The notes beneath the pieces are model-generated. The model ran no database searches. It saw nothing but the letters and a program-made list of their open reading frames with translations, and was not told where the DNA came from. A program made the translations under genes and the position numbers. From assembly GCA_951812925.1 (NCBI GenBank), contig OX638370.1, positions 102,934,897-102,998,896 on the forward strand: DNA of 64,000 nucleotides. Reading direction: 5' to 3'. This stretch comes from Calliopum simillimum. Its lineage: Eukaryota; Arthropoda; Insecta; Diptera; Lauxaniidae. Within the stretch, counting starts at the first letter, position 1. The number at the start of each line of letters is the position of its first letter. This document shows positions 43,075 to 55,604 of this stretch, in pieces.

Positions 43075-44945
43075 CAGTTAAAAATGGGGACTTCAACCGA
43101 GAATGGTACTTTGGATGTACACAGCAGTAGTACGCCCAATCCTCGCTTATGGCTCCCTAGTTTTGTGGCCAGCCACTAAAAAGTACTACAATCAGACAAA
43201 ACTAGGGAGGGTGCAAAGGACCGATTGTGTCGGTGTAACGGGGGCACTGAGATCATGGCTTTAACCCATTAATGCCCAACGAGAACCACAGTAGGTACTA
43301 TGCTGAAATTTTCAGGAGTTAGCCTCCTAGGCTTAAACTATGTTTATAAAAAAAAAATTTACTAAGTCATGGTTAGGAACGGCTCAATGACTGGGTGCCA
43401 TATGGCACTGCTGGGCATTCATATACATTTTTTTTTTATGTAACAGGAAAATTTTACTGTTTTTACTAAAAAAATGTCCTTATATGTACTTCAAACAAAT
43501 AAATTATATATTTTTTATCACTAACTAGTCAAAAGAAAGCTATAAACTTAGATTACAGCATAATTGAGGAGAAAAGGAATAGTATGTTCGACTACAAGGA
43601 TTAAATCCTGCTGAGGCAAAACTCTTGTTAGCAAATGCAATAAAGCATTCAAATGGCTCTTTAATTAGAACTTATTCTAATTAAAAAGTCAAAAATAAAA
43701 ACCCAAGATGTAGATTTTATATTATTCAAATTGTGTTGTGATGAGAGTTAGCACCCACTAACAAACACAATGTATTGTTGGCTAACGCCCAGCGGTGCCG
43801 TACAGCACATAGAGAAACAATAATTTTCGTGCTAGGCACTCAGAAAAATATTGCTAGCCATTTGATTAATTTTAAATCATTTTTGAAGTGAACTTAGTTT
43901 TGGGTGCCGTATGGCACCGCTGGGCACTAATGGGTCAAGCGATATTTTACACCTGTTGCCTCCAGAATCTTTTATTAAAGTTACTTTTCATGCAGTGCAG
44001 TCAAACTCAGGGAAACTGGCTATTATCAGTTTTGATAATAAATTTCGGGTAACTATGCTTCTAGCAAAAGTTCAGTGGGAAGATGGTGGTCTGACTCAAA
44101 GAAATTGACTGCTGGGTGCCAGAGTTGTATGGTCACTCTTCCAGCCTTGAAAATCTGCAAACCGAAGTTACCAACTCAACAGTTTGCACCTGTCCCATAC
44201 TCAGTTTTGATAATAACTTTCGTCTATGACTTCCAGAGATAGATCAGTGGAAAGATGGCACTGTCAAACTAAACTTTAAAACCACCATATATACCGATGG
44301 CTCCAAGATGAAGTGTGGTGAAATTATCTCAATAATTTCGCTTGCCAGATTCAAAAGTTTTTGGCATCCTCGAAGCCCACAAATCATAAGGATATGTTTA
44401 TGCAATTTCAGGAATATTGACAATTCTCTATTAAAGCAATCCGTTATTAAAGCACTGAATTCAGCAATAAATTAGAAGAATAAGTCAGACTGGGCCGTCA
44501 GTTTGATATTGCTCTTATTTGGGTTCCAAGTCATAGGAAAATGGACGGCAACGATATAGCTGACTGGCAAGGCATGGTTCCTGCCTTAACGTCACCAGCG
44601 CGATGCTACAACATACCCCGCAAGGTCTGGCAAAGAAGCGGATCTTCTCATATTACTTAACCTAAGCGAAACTTGTCAATCATATAACAGTTCAAAAAAC
44701 CTCCTATTTACTTACATCGGCAAGCATGCTGAAAAACTAGGTATCTCTTTCAACTCCGTCTATCGGAGTTACTTAAATGCAAACAAGAAAGAATCACTAA
44801 AACACTTTATCTGTAACTGCCCTGTTCTGGCTAGAGCTAAACTTAAATCACAAGGAAAGCCGTTCTTCAACTCAGCGAAATCGCCGACATTCAAATCGGG
44901 GCTCCCTGTTCACTATTTGGATATAAATATCGTTAGTTTAGTTAT
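43075..44945 (+). pseudogene. Non-LTR retrotransposon 3' fragment (RT end, RNase H, C-terminal zinc-finger region)
   Basis: Broken plus-strand frames. 43080-43255 reads WGLQPRMVLWMYTAVVRPIL, then AYGSLVLWPATKK and LGRVQRTDCVGVTGALRS, typical of the RT thumb of RNase-H-bearing LINEs (I/R1/LOA-type). Then TIYTDGSKMKCGE (RNase H) and ALIWVPSHRKMDGNDIAD (RNase H C-terminal) follow. Near 44700-44900 lies TYIGKHAEKLGISFNSVYRS and HFICNCPVLARAKLKSQG, the C-terminal domain. Multiple frameshifts and stops. Split by the piggyBac-like insert at 43265-43934. It lies in the first intron of the large gene. Confidence 0.85.
43265..43934. mobile_element. 670-bp piggyBac-like MITE inside the LINE
   Basis: Inverted ends cccattaatgccca (43265-43278) and cccattagtgccca (43921-43934, other strand) match at 13 of 14 bases. 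The left flank is TTAA (43261-43264); the right flank is TCAA (43935-43938), one change from TTAA. Removing the insert with one TTAA restores tta agc gat att tta cac in the host LINE (LSDILHLLPPESF), so the insertion site is supported by the host's coding sense. Subterminal gggtgcc(a/g)tatggcac palindromes occur at both sides. Ends in CCC next to TTAA are the piggyBac hallmark. Confidence 0.8.
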
Positions 44946-45914
44946 TTAATTTTCCACAACCGATTCCCAAGGGAACTTTGAAGAGGTGTAATTTAGAGGG
45001 TGGGAAAACCTCATTCGAAAGAATATTTGATCAGATATGTGTGCCACATAAGAAAAAGCATCATTTATTTCAAAAGAATGTGAAACTGACACACTTCAAA
45101 CAATAGGTGTCGTAAAAAGGATATGCGAGAGTGTGCTTTTTTATCAATCGAATGTTAAACGAATGTCTCGAATAGGAGTTGGCTCAATACTCTACAAATG
45201 AGTTCAGCTATGGAGTTGAATACAAAATGTTCATTGAACTCTAACCCAGATTGACATACATAAGTAACTTAATTTCCATATTTTGTTATCCAACATATTC
45301 TGTGTACACGAGTACCTACAGCTCAAGTGCACAAATAAATGTTTGATACACTTAGTACAAAACAAATATCCGTATGTGTAAATATTCCTCTGAAACGCAA
45401 CCAAATACCTTTGTTTACGCATTCATTCTGGAGGAATAAACAACTGCACTACAATGTTTGCCAATTCAAAGATATTGACTGATTCGCTCTGCAGTGATGC
45501 GTAATCAATCTTAATCGAAGCATATACTCATACATAAAACTACTCATTTGTCATTGTCGTAGGTGCTAAAGTTCTTTAACAAATCTTAAAGACTCTGATT
45601 ACTAAATGCTTTTCTTAGGAGAAAGTCAATAAAAATTGTTTATTATTTTTTGCAACTTAACTGAGTAACAGATTAGTTTTAATCAGTGGCGTAGCGAGCA
45701 TGTTTCCCGCCCGGGGAATTTTGAGTTATTTTACCGACAGACTTGACATTGATAAATAAGGCAAATGTTCACCAAAACTACTGCTTAAATTAAGTCAGAT
45801 TTATACAATATATAAACTATGTACATATGAATGTAAGTATGTATGTTAGGATGGTCGTTAAATGGCTTTTTGTCGAATTTTAATTATGGATGGTCATTAA
45901 TCGTAGTGATGAGC

Positions 45915-46050
45915 TAAATTAGTCTTGGTCTTGGTAATTTTTCGAGACCAAAACCAAGACGCTGATATCTTTGCAAGACCAAGACCAAGACTGCCATGGT
46001 CTTAGTCGTGATTACGATAATCGTCAAGACCAAGACTGCTTTTCAGTCTT
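45915..46050. repeat. Inverted CTTGGT/ACCAAG simple repeat
   Basis: agtcttggtcttgg on the left and aagaccaagaccaag later form alternating inverted units that can fold into hairpins. Perhaps the core of a decayed MITE. Confidence 0.6.
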
Positions 46051-46264
46051 GGTATATTTACAGTGCTTCACGCCCCTTTCGAGGATAATATCATTCCTTG
46101 ATTCGAAATTTGGGATCTTAAAAACCAAAGTGCTTTGGAAAAATAAGGTTTCCAAAAGTAGGTGATAGTGAAGTGGTCGTGAAAGTCGTTAAGGAGCTGG
46201 ACCATAATATGTTGTACTTTATACAGTTTCAAATCGTACTGACGAAATGATTATAACTTATCTA

Positions 46265-46800
46265 ACTCCTAAATGACTTGCACGCCCACTATGAAACTTC
46301 TCCATTTGTCACGATCCTTTGCGATGATTTTATATCTTGTAACGACTTTCCCGATTCTTGGATTTCCTTATCCAGCGACATTTTCCATGTGGTTTTCGGT
46401 CTACCACTCGTATTCAGATTCTACTCAAAGGATTGCTGGCAAACTTCACTTTGTGGTTTCCGGAGAGTATGACCAATCCATCCTCACTTGCGTAGCTTAA
46501 TCGCGTTTGCTTTATGCCTCTGGTTGTATTTTTGGTGTAGTTCGGTGTTTGAGATAGTGCGAAGCGCTTAGTATGTACCTTAAGCACTTATTGCAGAATA
46601 CTTTCAGCTTGCTCCTTTATTGTTCGGTAACAAGCCATGTCTCGCATCTATATAACAAAACCAATTTTACATTCGAATCAAAAATGCGCACTTTCGCTAT
46701 TCTTGAGCTGATATCCTTTTTTGCTCCACCATCTATAGAGATAATGCTTCCTAAATACGTTTTCAATGTCATTATTCCCCGCTTTAAAAACGATGACATA
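46265..46800 (-). pseudogene. Non-LTR retrotransposon fragment, RT C-terminal part
   Basis: On the minus strand TLKTYLGSIISIDGGAKKDI then SSRIAKVRIFDSNVKLVLLY and RCETW match the RT palm/thumb of RTE/CR1-like LINEs. Downstream, in another frame, appear GWIGHTLRKPQSEVCQQSFE and GRPKTTWKMSLDKEI, the usual C-terminal motif. Frameshifted and truncated at both ends. It is in the first intron of the large gene. Confidence 0.8.
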
Positions 46801-47262
46801 TAGGTATAAACATAACCAATATACTGGAATTATTTTCGCTTATACTGGCACCGAACCAATATTTTGTTAATTTGTTTGATATTTTCATATCATGTGCTTT
46901 ATGATGTCTACACGGAAACGTAAATATCTCGAAATAAATTTCGAGTGGATGACACGGTTTTGGCAAAACACTGTCCATTTATGTGTTACTCTATAGCCCC
47001 TGGCAAAAAAAAATTAAAAATATAGAGCCAAAATTAAATCTTTGATATAAGAACATACAATGTTATTCTACTTTCTATGTATTTTCATTCATCATTTCAG
47101 CATGCTGCAATAATTACCCAAGCCGTCCGTCCATAAAAAGAAATCAAATATCTACAGGAAATTATACGATACTAACTATATACATACATATAAATTATAT
47201 AAGAGGAAAAATTAACTAATCGATACCATTAGTATTTCTTTAAATTCGCTTTATAAAAAATA

Positions 47263-50200
47263 ATGTTCGGTTCAAAACTTCGATCATGGATGGAAAATCA
47301 TATTGTTCGTCCACGCAAAAAAGGCAACAAAAATAAAAATGCATTAAGGTAAGTTAATTCATCCCACAGACTTTAATTTATTTTGGCCTTTTCTTGCTTA
47401 TCAAGTTCTTCTTTTTCTTTTGCATTTTGTTTTTCTTTCACTTTGTAAACGCCACAGCAATGTCGCCAACACTTCCGCTGCAGGAAACAGCCATGATGTC
47501 CATAAAAAACCCAACGATGCCAGAGGATTTACAATTTATCATGGAAATGGCACAACGACAACAACCACATCAATCACGGCAGGCTCTGTTGTGTTCTGCG
47601 GCTCCTCCGGTCCAAATCAAAACGGTTGCAACAGCGTCATATCAAGTCCTAACAGACGACGTGAAGTCTCGCCAATACAGAATCATGTAAGTTTGTCACA
47701 ATATGCGTTAAACCCTTTGTGAATACGTTTTTCAATGAAAAGCTGAAAGGACGAATAAAGGATGGGGGAAAAATAAAAAATGAATAATCTTGGTATCTAA
47801 GCATGTAGGTCTTTGTCACAACTACAACTATGCCTTTTTTGTACTCAGTACAGATTTAAGAGGCAGTAAAATGGAATAATGAAAAAGATGTAGAATGAAT
47901 GCTACCAAAACATGGCTCTTGTGTGTAAAATCTTACAAGTTTTTTAATATTTTGCTCTTAGTTAAACGCTACCATATATTTGCCCGTATCGGGTTTTCAC
48001 ATTTATCATACATTTTTAACTCCTCAGTCTTTCATTTTTGTACTCCTAACTTAATTTGTTTATATAACTCTCTTTCATTCCAGACTCAAAGTCGCTATGG
48101 CTGGCAATCTCCTGATCAGGATGATGGAATTATGTCACCTAAATCCGATAACTTTCTTTATGCCCCTCAGCATCAGCGCGTAAAAACGAGTATACCAATG
48201 AGTAATAAAAACATAGACAGAAAATCTACTTCACAGCAACAACCCGATTGTTCTTCTTCATCATTCTCATCGCTATCCTGGTCCACCGGTTCCAAAGAAC
48301 CTTTAATGCAGGCAAATAAAAATCAGAAATACTCGAAAACATTACCCACCGTTGAGCCGCTGCACAGTGTAGAGGATGACTCTCTATTGAGGAAAAGGAA
48401 TAGCCAACATGATGATGAAATGATCTCCAATAATCGCACCGAAATCAATGACATCGATTTCGATGATGATGTGCACTACGAAGAGATAAAAACACTTAGG
48501 CGCAAAATGGGTGCTGATCCATACGGCAACAACAACAACAATTTTGAAATACCAAGACCCAAATCTGATCAGTATTCCTCAGCTTGTTCTCCAGTTCGCT
48601 GCTTAACGAATCATCGAAATGATATTTTCGATGATAGTATTGTTCGTTATGGCAGGTTGTTGCCATCTAAGATACAGCCGCAGCTAACAAATCCGCTGGA
48701 TAAACTGAATGGGAATCATTCGAGTTGTGGTAGTAGCATTGATTGCATTCCCAGTAACAACAATCAAGTGATTAACTCTGGAACATATAAGATACGAAGC
48801 TCTAATATGCCAAATAATGCCGTTGCTCTTGGTGGTAACAAGAATAAGCTACAAGCTGTACGATATGGTAACGAAATTCGAAATGTTGCTGTATCAACGG
48901 TTGGGAATGGTGTGCCAATGAATAGTTTATCTTCCCCGGAGAGCGCTTACTCCACAGGTTACTCTACGGATGGGACGTCACCAAGCGCAATTTATACACC
49001 ACCGGAATACTACATCAATATGCGCACTGGAACGCATTACTTCCCGAAGGGAGTTAATTCATTAGCAATAGAAACTCAACGTTATAAATTTGGACTAAAC
49101 AAGATTGAAGAAATGTCGCCACAAGATCCACTGGTATATAAAAAATTTATTGAATATTTAATTTGAATATTTCTTGAATTGTTTGTTCTGTTGCTTTTTT
49201 TCCACAGCCAAATGCATCTTTAACGAATGGAGCAACAGCTACAGCCCACAGTCATCGTGTAGATAATCGAGATGCTTTAAGGAATAAAGTTCCCGGATTT
49301 GGAATTCCAGATCCAGAGTTCTGTAAAAATCAAATAAAACTTTTGGAGCCACAGCGTCCAATAACGCAAAAACCGCACATGGTTGTAGGTTGTCACAGTC
49401 CATTATCGCTACGCAATACAATTGTTTTGCCTACACTAAAAGGATTTGAATGTAAGTCCTTTGAAACAAAAAGAATGCGGTTGAACCTTTTCTGATCTTT
49501 GATTTTTTTTTCAAATTAAATTAACCTTTTCCACACCAAAATAAAACTTTTCCTAATCAAATTCAACTTTTTCCAGCAATTAAACTCATTCCAATCAAAT
49601 TAAACTTTTTCCAAATCAAATTAAACTTTTCAATTTACACTTAAAATGTTATATGTATTTCATTACCGACAGCTGCTATTGTTATGAAACTTGGTATATA
49701 GATGAATATTGTGCCCGCCAAACACCTACCAAAATGTGGATCGTTTTGGAAAAAGATTAACTTGTTTTTGAAATAATTTATTTTGATTTGGAAAAAGTTT
49801 AATTTTATTTGGAAAAGGTTTAATTGGATTTGAAAAAAAGTACAATATGATGTAGAAAAGGTTTAACTTGGAGTGGAAAACCTGTACGTACCATATAAAG
49901 GGCAATTCTTGCAAGCTCTGCAAACATAAAATTCTTCTTTCTAGCACCATCACCACGACAGCGCTGTCGCATTCGCACCAATCCTTGGTACTCGACCACT
50001 GACACTTCATCTTCGGGTGCAACTACAGTAACAATTGGCCCTACAATGACAATACAGCCATTTATTGGAGTTCCCAGCACAGCATCATCTTCAAAATCCA
50101 CATCATCATCTAATAAGAAAATGGAACTTGATGCTGCCAGTAGTACATCATCCTCAGGCGTTAAGTCGAGCAGTGAAGCGGATGGAATGGCAAAACCAAG

Positions 50201-53200
50201 CGACAAAAATACAACGTAAGTACAATGCACAAAAGCGCAATCGAATGCATATGGTAACAACCCTCCGTTTTTTAAATTTGTACCCTACTTAACTCTCTTC
50301 TCATGCACAGGCACAATGGCAAAGCTTCTTATGATTCGGAGAGCTCTTCGTCCTTGACTGAAGTGGAAAGCATGCAAAGGACCCACACACCAAACACGAT
50401 GCGTCGTAAACGCGCAGAGTTGCCTGTTGCTGAGATGCCACTTTATCCACAGTTTGCAGGTGTTACTGCTGCTGGTAGCATTACAGCAACAGTGAACGTT
50501 GGCAGTGGTGGAGGTAGTGCATATCAGGATGTTATTTTAAGTGATGATGACGCCACGCTAAACGAAATGATGGGAAAATTTGACGAAAGTTATGTTTATG
50601 AGAAGGAGACTGACATATTAAGGTGAATTCGGTGAGTGTTTGCATTTGAATTAAAATGCTAACGAGCTTTTACATTGCAGTAGCGATTCAGATCCCACCG
50701 ATTGTCCCTCCGATTTGGATACCGGCCAAGATGCTGGCGATGAATGCGATACGGATGAATTGTTAGATATTGATTTTATTGACACTTCATCAGTACAAGA
50801 GGTTTGCGAACGAAAGGAATCCCAGCGGAATCTTGGAAGTTGCTATTATTATAGCCAGCATCAGAGTCCAACGCGTTTATCGAAATTACAACACTTTGAG
50901 GGGCGTAGCTACGTGCGTTCACGACGTAATTCACGAAACCAAAAAGGCCATCAACAGCAGGAAGCCACTGATAGTCATTCAGCGATAGGGGGCGGGGGCG
51001 GCGGAGGATCGCAGCGAAGACGGAAGCGATTTATGAAAACGCGCAAAAAGAGTTCTGAAGGCAGAGGCATATCTTCACCTATTCGCATTTCACGTGAATC
51101 ACGCAGTGTAGGTGGCACACCAGTTTGCCTGCGAAGAAATCAGGAAATAAGCAGAGAAAGGTAATAATATGTTCAGTCAAATTCAGTTTATCCAACGTAC
51201 TATTTGTTCTATTGAAGGTCCTACAAGACATCTGCGCTCTCGAACCGATCAAGTTCTTTAGTATTTACTGATGTTAACTGCAGTAAAAATCGCTTCGTGA
51301 CAATTGCGGAAAGTGAAAAAGCTCTGCATGAAGCTGACCTAGAGGCCGATGTTAAATACCGTCAGTTGATACATGAAGCTGAGTCTATTTTGGTATCCAT
51401 GAAAAGTAGCATGCTTAGGTAAGTGAAAGAGTCCAAAAGTTAAATGTTAATATGAAAATGTGTAATGTGTAATGCCTCTTCTCCTCTTAGTATACCGCGT
51501 GATACGCCAGTTGCTAGCCCACGTCGTGTTAATCCTTTGGCCAATAAACGCGTTGAAATGCTCAAGAACTGTGAGGCTGATATCAAGCGTGAACTGCTTA
51601 AACAACAACAAAAACAAAATTCCTTAGATGCCACAACCACAACGCATGCCGAGCAGGATTTCGTTGCACGTGTTAATAAACGCATTGAACAGCTTAAACG
51701 TGAAACTTCATCAGCGCCTAACAGTCCCAAATTTAGTCGTTTAAGTCCACGCAAAACTCATCTCACGAACTTTATCAATCAGAATGTTCCCCCAGAGGTA
51801 CCATTGCGCAAATCGAGTATACCAGATAGTGTACTTCAACCACCACAATCGCCACAGCTACAGCTCAATGGACGTAGTCTGCACAGTCCAAGTGCATCGC
51901 CGCTTACCTCGCGACGTCGTTTTCGCAGTCAGTCGCCAAAATTCGTGAATAACTTTTGCGAAACTGACTCAGATACAGAACTAAGCTCTAAGCATTTGGA
52001 CAGCACATCACCGCAGCAGCAACGACGTAGTCGAGACTCATTGCGAAAAAGTTCAAATGAAAATGTCACTAATCGTAGTTACCTACCAGATATAGCTCGA
52101 ATAATGCTATATGATGAAACTGATTACAAGAATAGCAATGTGGAGAAACAACATTACGGCGGGTTGGGAAAAACAGCAACGACTCTATTACCATTCAACT
52201 CAGTTTGTGCTGCTATGTGTAACTATTGCCCTCAGAGTGAGCCATTGAAGCGAAAGGTCTACAAAGGTAGCTCATCGTTTGAACGTCTTAAAAAAAGTTT
52301 TGATCTGGAATCTGGTAAGTTTTTTGTACTTTTAACAGGATTGCATAAAAAACGAAGTATATCTTTGAAAAAACATAATTTTTATAGCGTTTATTATCTC
52401 GCGATACATGTTTTTAAGCGCTTAGGGTTACTTATTTCTCCAAAATAAAAAATAAAAAATATGCGTTACTGTTGATTCAATGTCAGAAATTAGTTCTGTA
52501 GTTCAACGAAAATACTACAACGTGACGTGCATGGTTAGGTCTTGTCCTTCTTTTCATGCCTTCTAACCATAAAGTACGTCACGAAAAAATGTGCCCAAAA
52601 AAAAGAAAACGACGGGTACGAGGAAGCTGAATACCTAAGCTTAACAGTTGAAGAAGAAACTGATCAGGATGATGAACTTCAAGAAGTTTTAAAAGTATTT
52701 GGAAATAAAAGTATTTAGAATTAAATCAAAACAAATAAAAATGCATTTGAACCCAAATGTTTGTTAAATTAAAAGGAAATTTTCTTTGAATCAACCTCAA
52801 ATGTTTGTTAAATCAAAAGGAAATAATATTTGATTTGATTACTAATCACATTCAATTTATCATTTACATTGAATTGACAGTGAACGTTGACGTTTTTTCC
52901 CTGAGTGTAGAACTTTCCGGTTTAAAAAAAAGGAAAAAAAAACCTTAGTATGCAAAAAGTCCTTGATATGTCGATACATCCAAAGTACCTCAAGTTACAA
53001 CTTTCTTACGAGACAGTGTTTTTCACTCAAATATACTTACATTTTAATTTCAAAAATTTTTAAAAATTTCAACCTAGTGGTACCACAATTTGACACAAGA
53101 TGGAGTCTAATACGCAGACTTCAAAAAATGCTGTCCCGTATAAAAGTTGTAACTTGAGTTACTTCGGATGTATCGACATATCAAGGACTTTTTGCATACT

Positions 53201-55080
53201 AAGGTTTTTTTTCCTTTTTTTGGTTCAAGAAAATGAGCATATCAAAAAAGTCAAAATTTCTGGGATTTTTATAATTTAAATATGCATGTTAAGTTTATTG
53301 ACTGTTTCATGAACCCATTAACGACAAAGGTCCAAAAATAGAGATAAAAAATTTAAATTTTGTGTGGTGGATGAGATGACCAGTAGAATGGAAATTCTGG
53401 ACCAAAAAATTTTGGACCTGCCTCAGTTGGCCCATACCGGGCCGTTACATATATGTAACGTTAGTCCTAATACAATGAAACAAAATTTTCATGGAATAAT
53501 GAAATTTTTATTTGTATTTACAATACGAAACATGTAATATACATATACATACGTAGCAACTTATTCATTAGATCACTCAGTCAGGGCTTAGGAGTTCGGT
53601 CGTGATTAGGCTTGTGAGGAATAAAACAGTACTTGGAGAAGTAATTTCACCTTTCCTTATTATTCTGCTAGTAATTGGCCTGCTGGTTGAGAAACAGAAG
53701 GTTTCAAGATAATTGCCAACGCTTATGACATATATGTACATCGTGGTAAGTGGTAAATACTCTACTGTATTCAAAGAACGGCTGCAATAATTTCGGGCTC
53801 AGAAGTGCAAAGTACGAATCAATCTTCATATGCCAGACATTTTATTAATTTGAAAAAATAGGTTTCTTATCATCCCCAACACTCTATAGATATGGGCTGA
53901 CAGCCGCAGGTAAAACTAAATTCATTGGTGGAAAGTTTACTTTGATCTACTTCGTCTTTTGCTTTAGATGAGCTACTGCAACAGATAGAATAAAATGGCC
54001 TTTCCATGATTAGAGCAATACTAATAGTATTTTTTATGATGTTCACTAATATGTAGTTAGTCCGGAATAACCAATTCGTTTTGATTTCTTCCATTGATTG
54101 CCAAACTGTCAAATTTTGTAGCAATCATCTATCTTCATCACCACAATCTTTAACAGACACTTCAACTTGTTCGGTGGATTAAGAAAACCCTAATCAGCTC
54201 ATAATTTTTTGCCTCCATCGAATCAAAAAATCTTACTTTAAAAAGAAGTTGCAAATCCACAAGGGCTGTATTGAGACCAATGTTACATATATGTAACGTT
54301 CATCTAATACTGTATCCGAACTAACGTTATATATGTGTAACATGGAGACAAAAGTGGTCATAAATGGTAGGAAGCCACCTACCTGTTTTTGTTTTCTTAT
54401 TTAAAAGCATTCATTGATTCTTTAAGAATTTAAATGCTTAAAAATTTTTCCAAAAAAATTTATTAATGACAATTTCTCAAAGCCTTAGTTTTTATGCATT
54501 TCCATAATTGACAAAAAATCGCACTCCACAAAAAATCAACAGTTTGAAAGTTGGACCACTTCAAATATATCTAATGCTCTGATGTAATCGCAGTTTTAAT
54601 TAGTTAACTACACATACATCTTCATGAAAAGTCCACTCACATAAGCGAAGAAGTCGATTTGAATATAAAAAGATGTAAAAAGATGTTACATGCGTTACAT
54701 ATATGTAATGTTAGTCGTTAATTGGTTAAGTAAAAAAAAAATTAAGTTTTTAATTTCAAATTTCGTTTAGGTTTCACTACAATCGCATTTATTTAATTTT
54801 AACATTTCCATTTTCATTAACAGAGATACCAAAGCTTGATAAAATAAACCAACTTCGACGTGAACGTAACTCAACAACAAAGCTTTCGGTTTCGTCAAAA
54901 AGCTCTAGCAATTTTGGTACGTTAAACAACGCCGCCGCCGCATTCGAAACAAATGGCGTCGATACAAATTCAAACTCAAATTTGAGTGTCAAGAAACAGC
55001 TGATACTCAGCACCATCGAAGATCTAAAGCGAAATCTGGAAATTCAAAGCGTTGAACTACATGGACTAAATAACGATTAA
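47263..55080 (+). CDS. Large serine-rich protein, 10 coding exons, unidentified (1317 aa)
   Basis: Exons 47263-47348, 47458-47686, 48084-49133, 49208-49451, 49945-50215, 50311-50622, 50681-51160, 51218-51418, 51491-52314 and 54824-55080. All have GT/AG borders and joined phases give exactly 3954 nt. A 5' exon start near 47101 (acceptor catttcag) precedes the ATG. The N-terminus MFGSKLRSWMENHIVRPRKK is basic. Residues ~385-430 hold SPESAYSTGYSTDGTSPSAI, then PPEYYINMRTGTHYFP, the most conserved-looking block. Residues ~905-955 (KALHEADLEADVKYRQLIHE) and ~960-1010 look helical. An SPR/SPK-rich, probably phosphorylated region fills ~1010-1200, and the end VKKQLILSTIEDLKRNLEIQ then SVELHGLNND looks like a conserved helix. 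A Gly run sits near 834. No enzyme domain. The features suggest a disordered cytoskeletal or synaptic scaffold; Nance-Horan/gukh and sickie-like proteins were considered without proof. Reading past 52314 stays open to 52448, a possible alternative end. Confidence 0.8.
49490..49880. repeat. Inverted minisatellite in an intron of the large gene
   Basis: The left half repeats caaattaaactttttcc units of about 20-24 bases; the right half repeats the inverse, ggaaaaagtttaattt. A unique ~110-base centre (about 49635-49735) contains cattaccgacagctgctatt and tatgaaacttggtatata. The layout matches a fold-back element, like the one at 16054-16446. No clear target duplication found. Confidence 0.75.
52464..52908 (+). 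mobile_element. Transposon remnant encoding an EAEYL-type peptide, copy B
   Basis: Plus-strand gacgggtacgaggaagctga codes DGYEEAEYLSLTVEEETDQD followed by DELQEVLKVF, homologous to the peptide of copy A (22821-23620). Flanking tracts aatcaaaacaaataaaaatg, catttgaaccc and ttttttccctgagtgtag match copy A inverted. It lies in the last intron of the large gene. Confidence 0.7.
52919..53226. mobile_element. ~308-bp MITE with ~100-base arms
   Basis: The left arm aaccttagtatgcaaaaagt, ccttgatatgtcgatacatc and caagttacaactttc has its inverse in the right arm (gttgtaacttgagttac ... gcatactaaggttt). No ORF. In the last intron of the large gene. Confidence 0.85.
53314..54725. mobile_element. 1.4-kb piggyBac-like element
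   Basis: Ends cccattaacgac (left) and ccaattaacgac (right, other strand). The right flank is TTAA (54726-54729), the left is TGAA (53310-53313). The palindromic word gttacatatatgtaac occurs near both ends (53452, 54687) and again at 54281 and, variant, 54322. A frame at 53575-53705 (plus strand, SSVVIRLVRNKTVLGE) is weakly reminiscent of the piggyBac transposase core but too short to be sure. It is in the last intron of the large gene. Confidence 0.65.
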
Positions 55081-55495
55081 CAACCATAAAGATAAAGTAA
55101 ACATAATAAACCAAGCACTTAACAGATCCCGAATCAGTCATATAGATACTTACATATGTGTATTCGTAAGATGCGAAATCACAAGCCTATGTAGTTTATT
55201 TTTGAAATGCATCTAAAAGTTAAATTGTAGTTAAACTATAAGTAAAAAGAAAAAAAAAAAAAAACAAACTAAAGCTGAAATCGACTACAATGATACACTC
55301 GTATTTTGTTGTATATTGCAATGAATACGATATAAGCGTTTATTTATACACATAGTAATACATACACGTTAATAACATTAATTCAAAAAGTAGTTATTAA
55401 AAGATATCAGAGCCCTGATTATTCGAAGGAGCAGTTACCAAGTAATCAAAGTTGCATTGCGTTTGAACACACAAGACGAATGTAATGAAATCAAT
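55081..55495 (+). other. 3' untranslated region of the large gene (probable)
   Basis: Follows the stop directly. aataaa words at 55104-55109 and several AT-rich stretches could serve polyadenylation; the true end is not fixed. Confidence 0.4.
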
Positions 55496-55604
55496 GGGGG
55501 TTATCGTGAATCAATATTCCCAGGGAATTTTTCTCAAACTGCAATAGAGAATGAACGGCAGTCTGAGAAAAATTCCCCGTGAATATTTATTCACGATAAC
55601 CCCC
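55496..55604. mobile_element. 109-bp hairpin MITE, copy B
   Basis: gggggttatcgtgaatcaat ... attcacgataaccccc with an inner stem aatttttctcaaactgc / gcagtctgagaaaaatt. Nearly perfect hairpin, same length as copy A at 23747-23855. Confidence 0.88.

Noticed and set aside
49820..50260. 146-codon minus ORF
   Set aside because: Antisense of exon 49945-50215 of the large gene plus repeat sequence.
47263..55080. Naming the large gene gukh or sickie
   Set aside because: Some motifs felt familiar, but the N-terminus does not match what I recall for Nance-Horan/gukh and no AAA domain as in neuron navigators is present; left unnamed.
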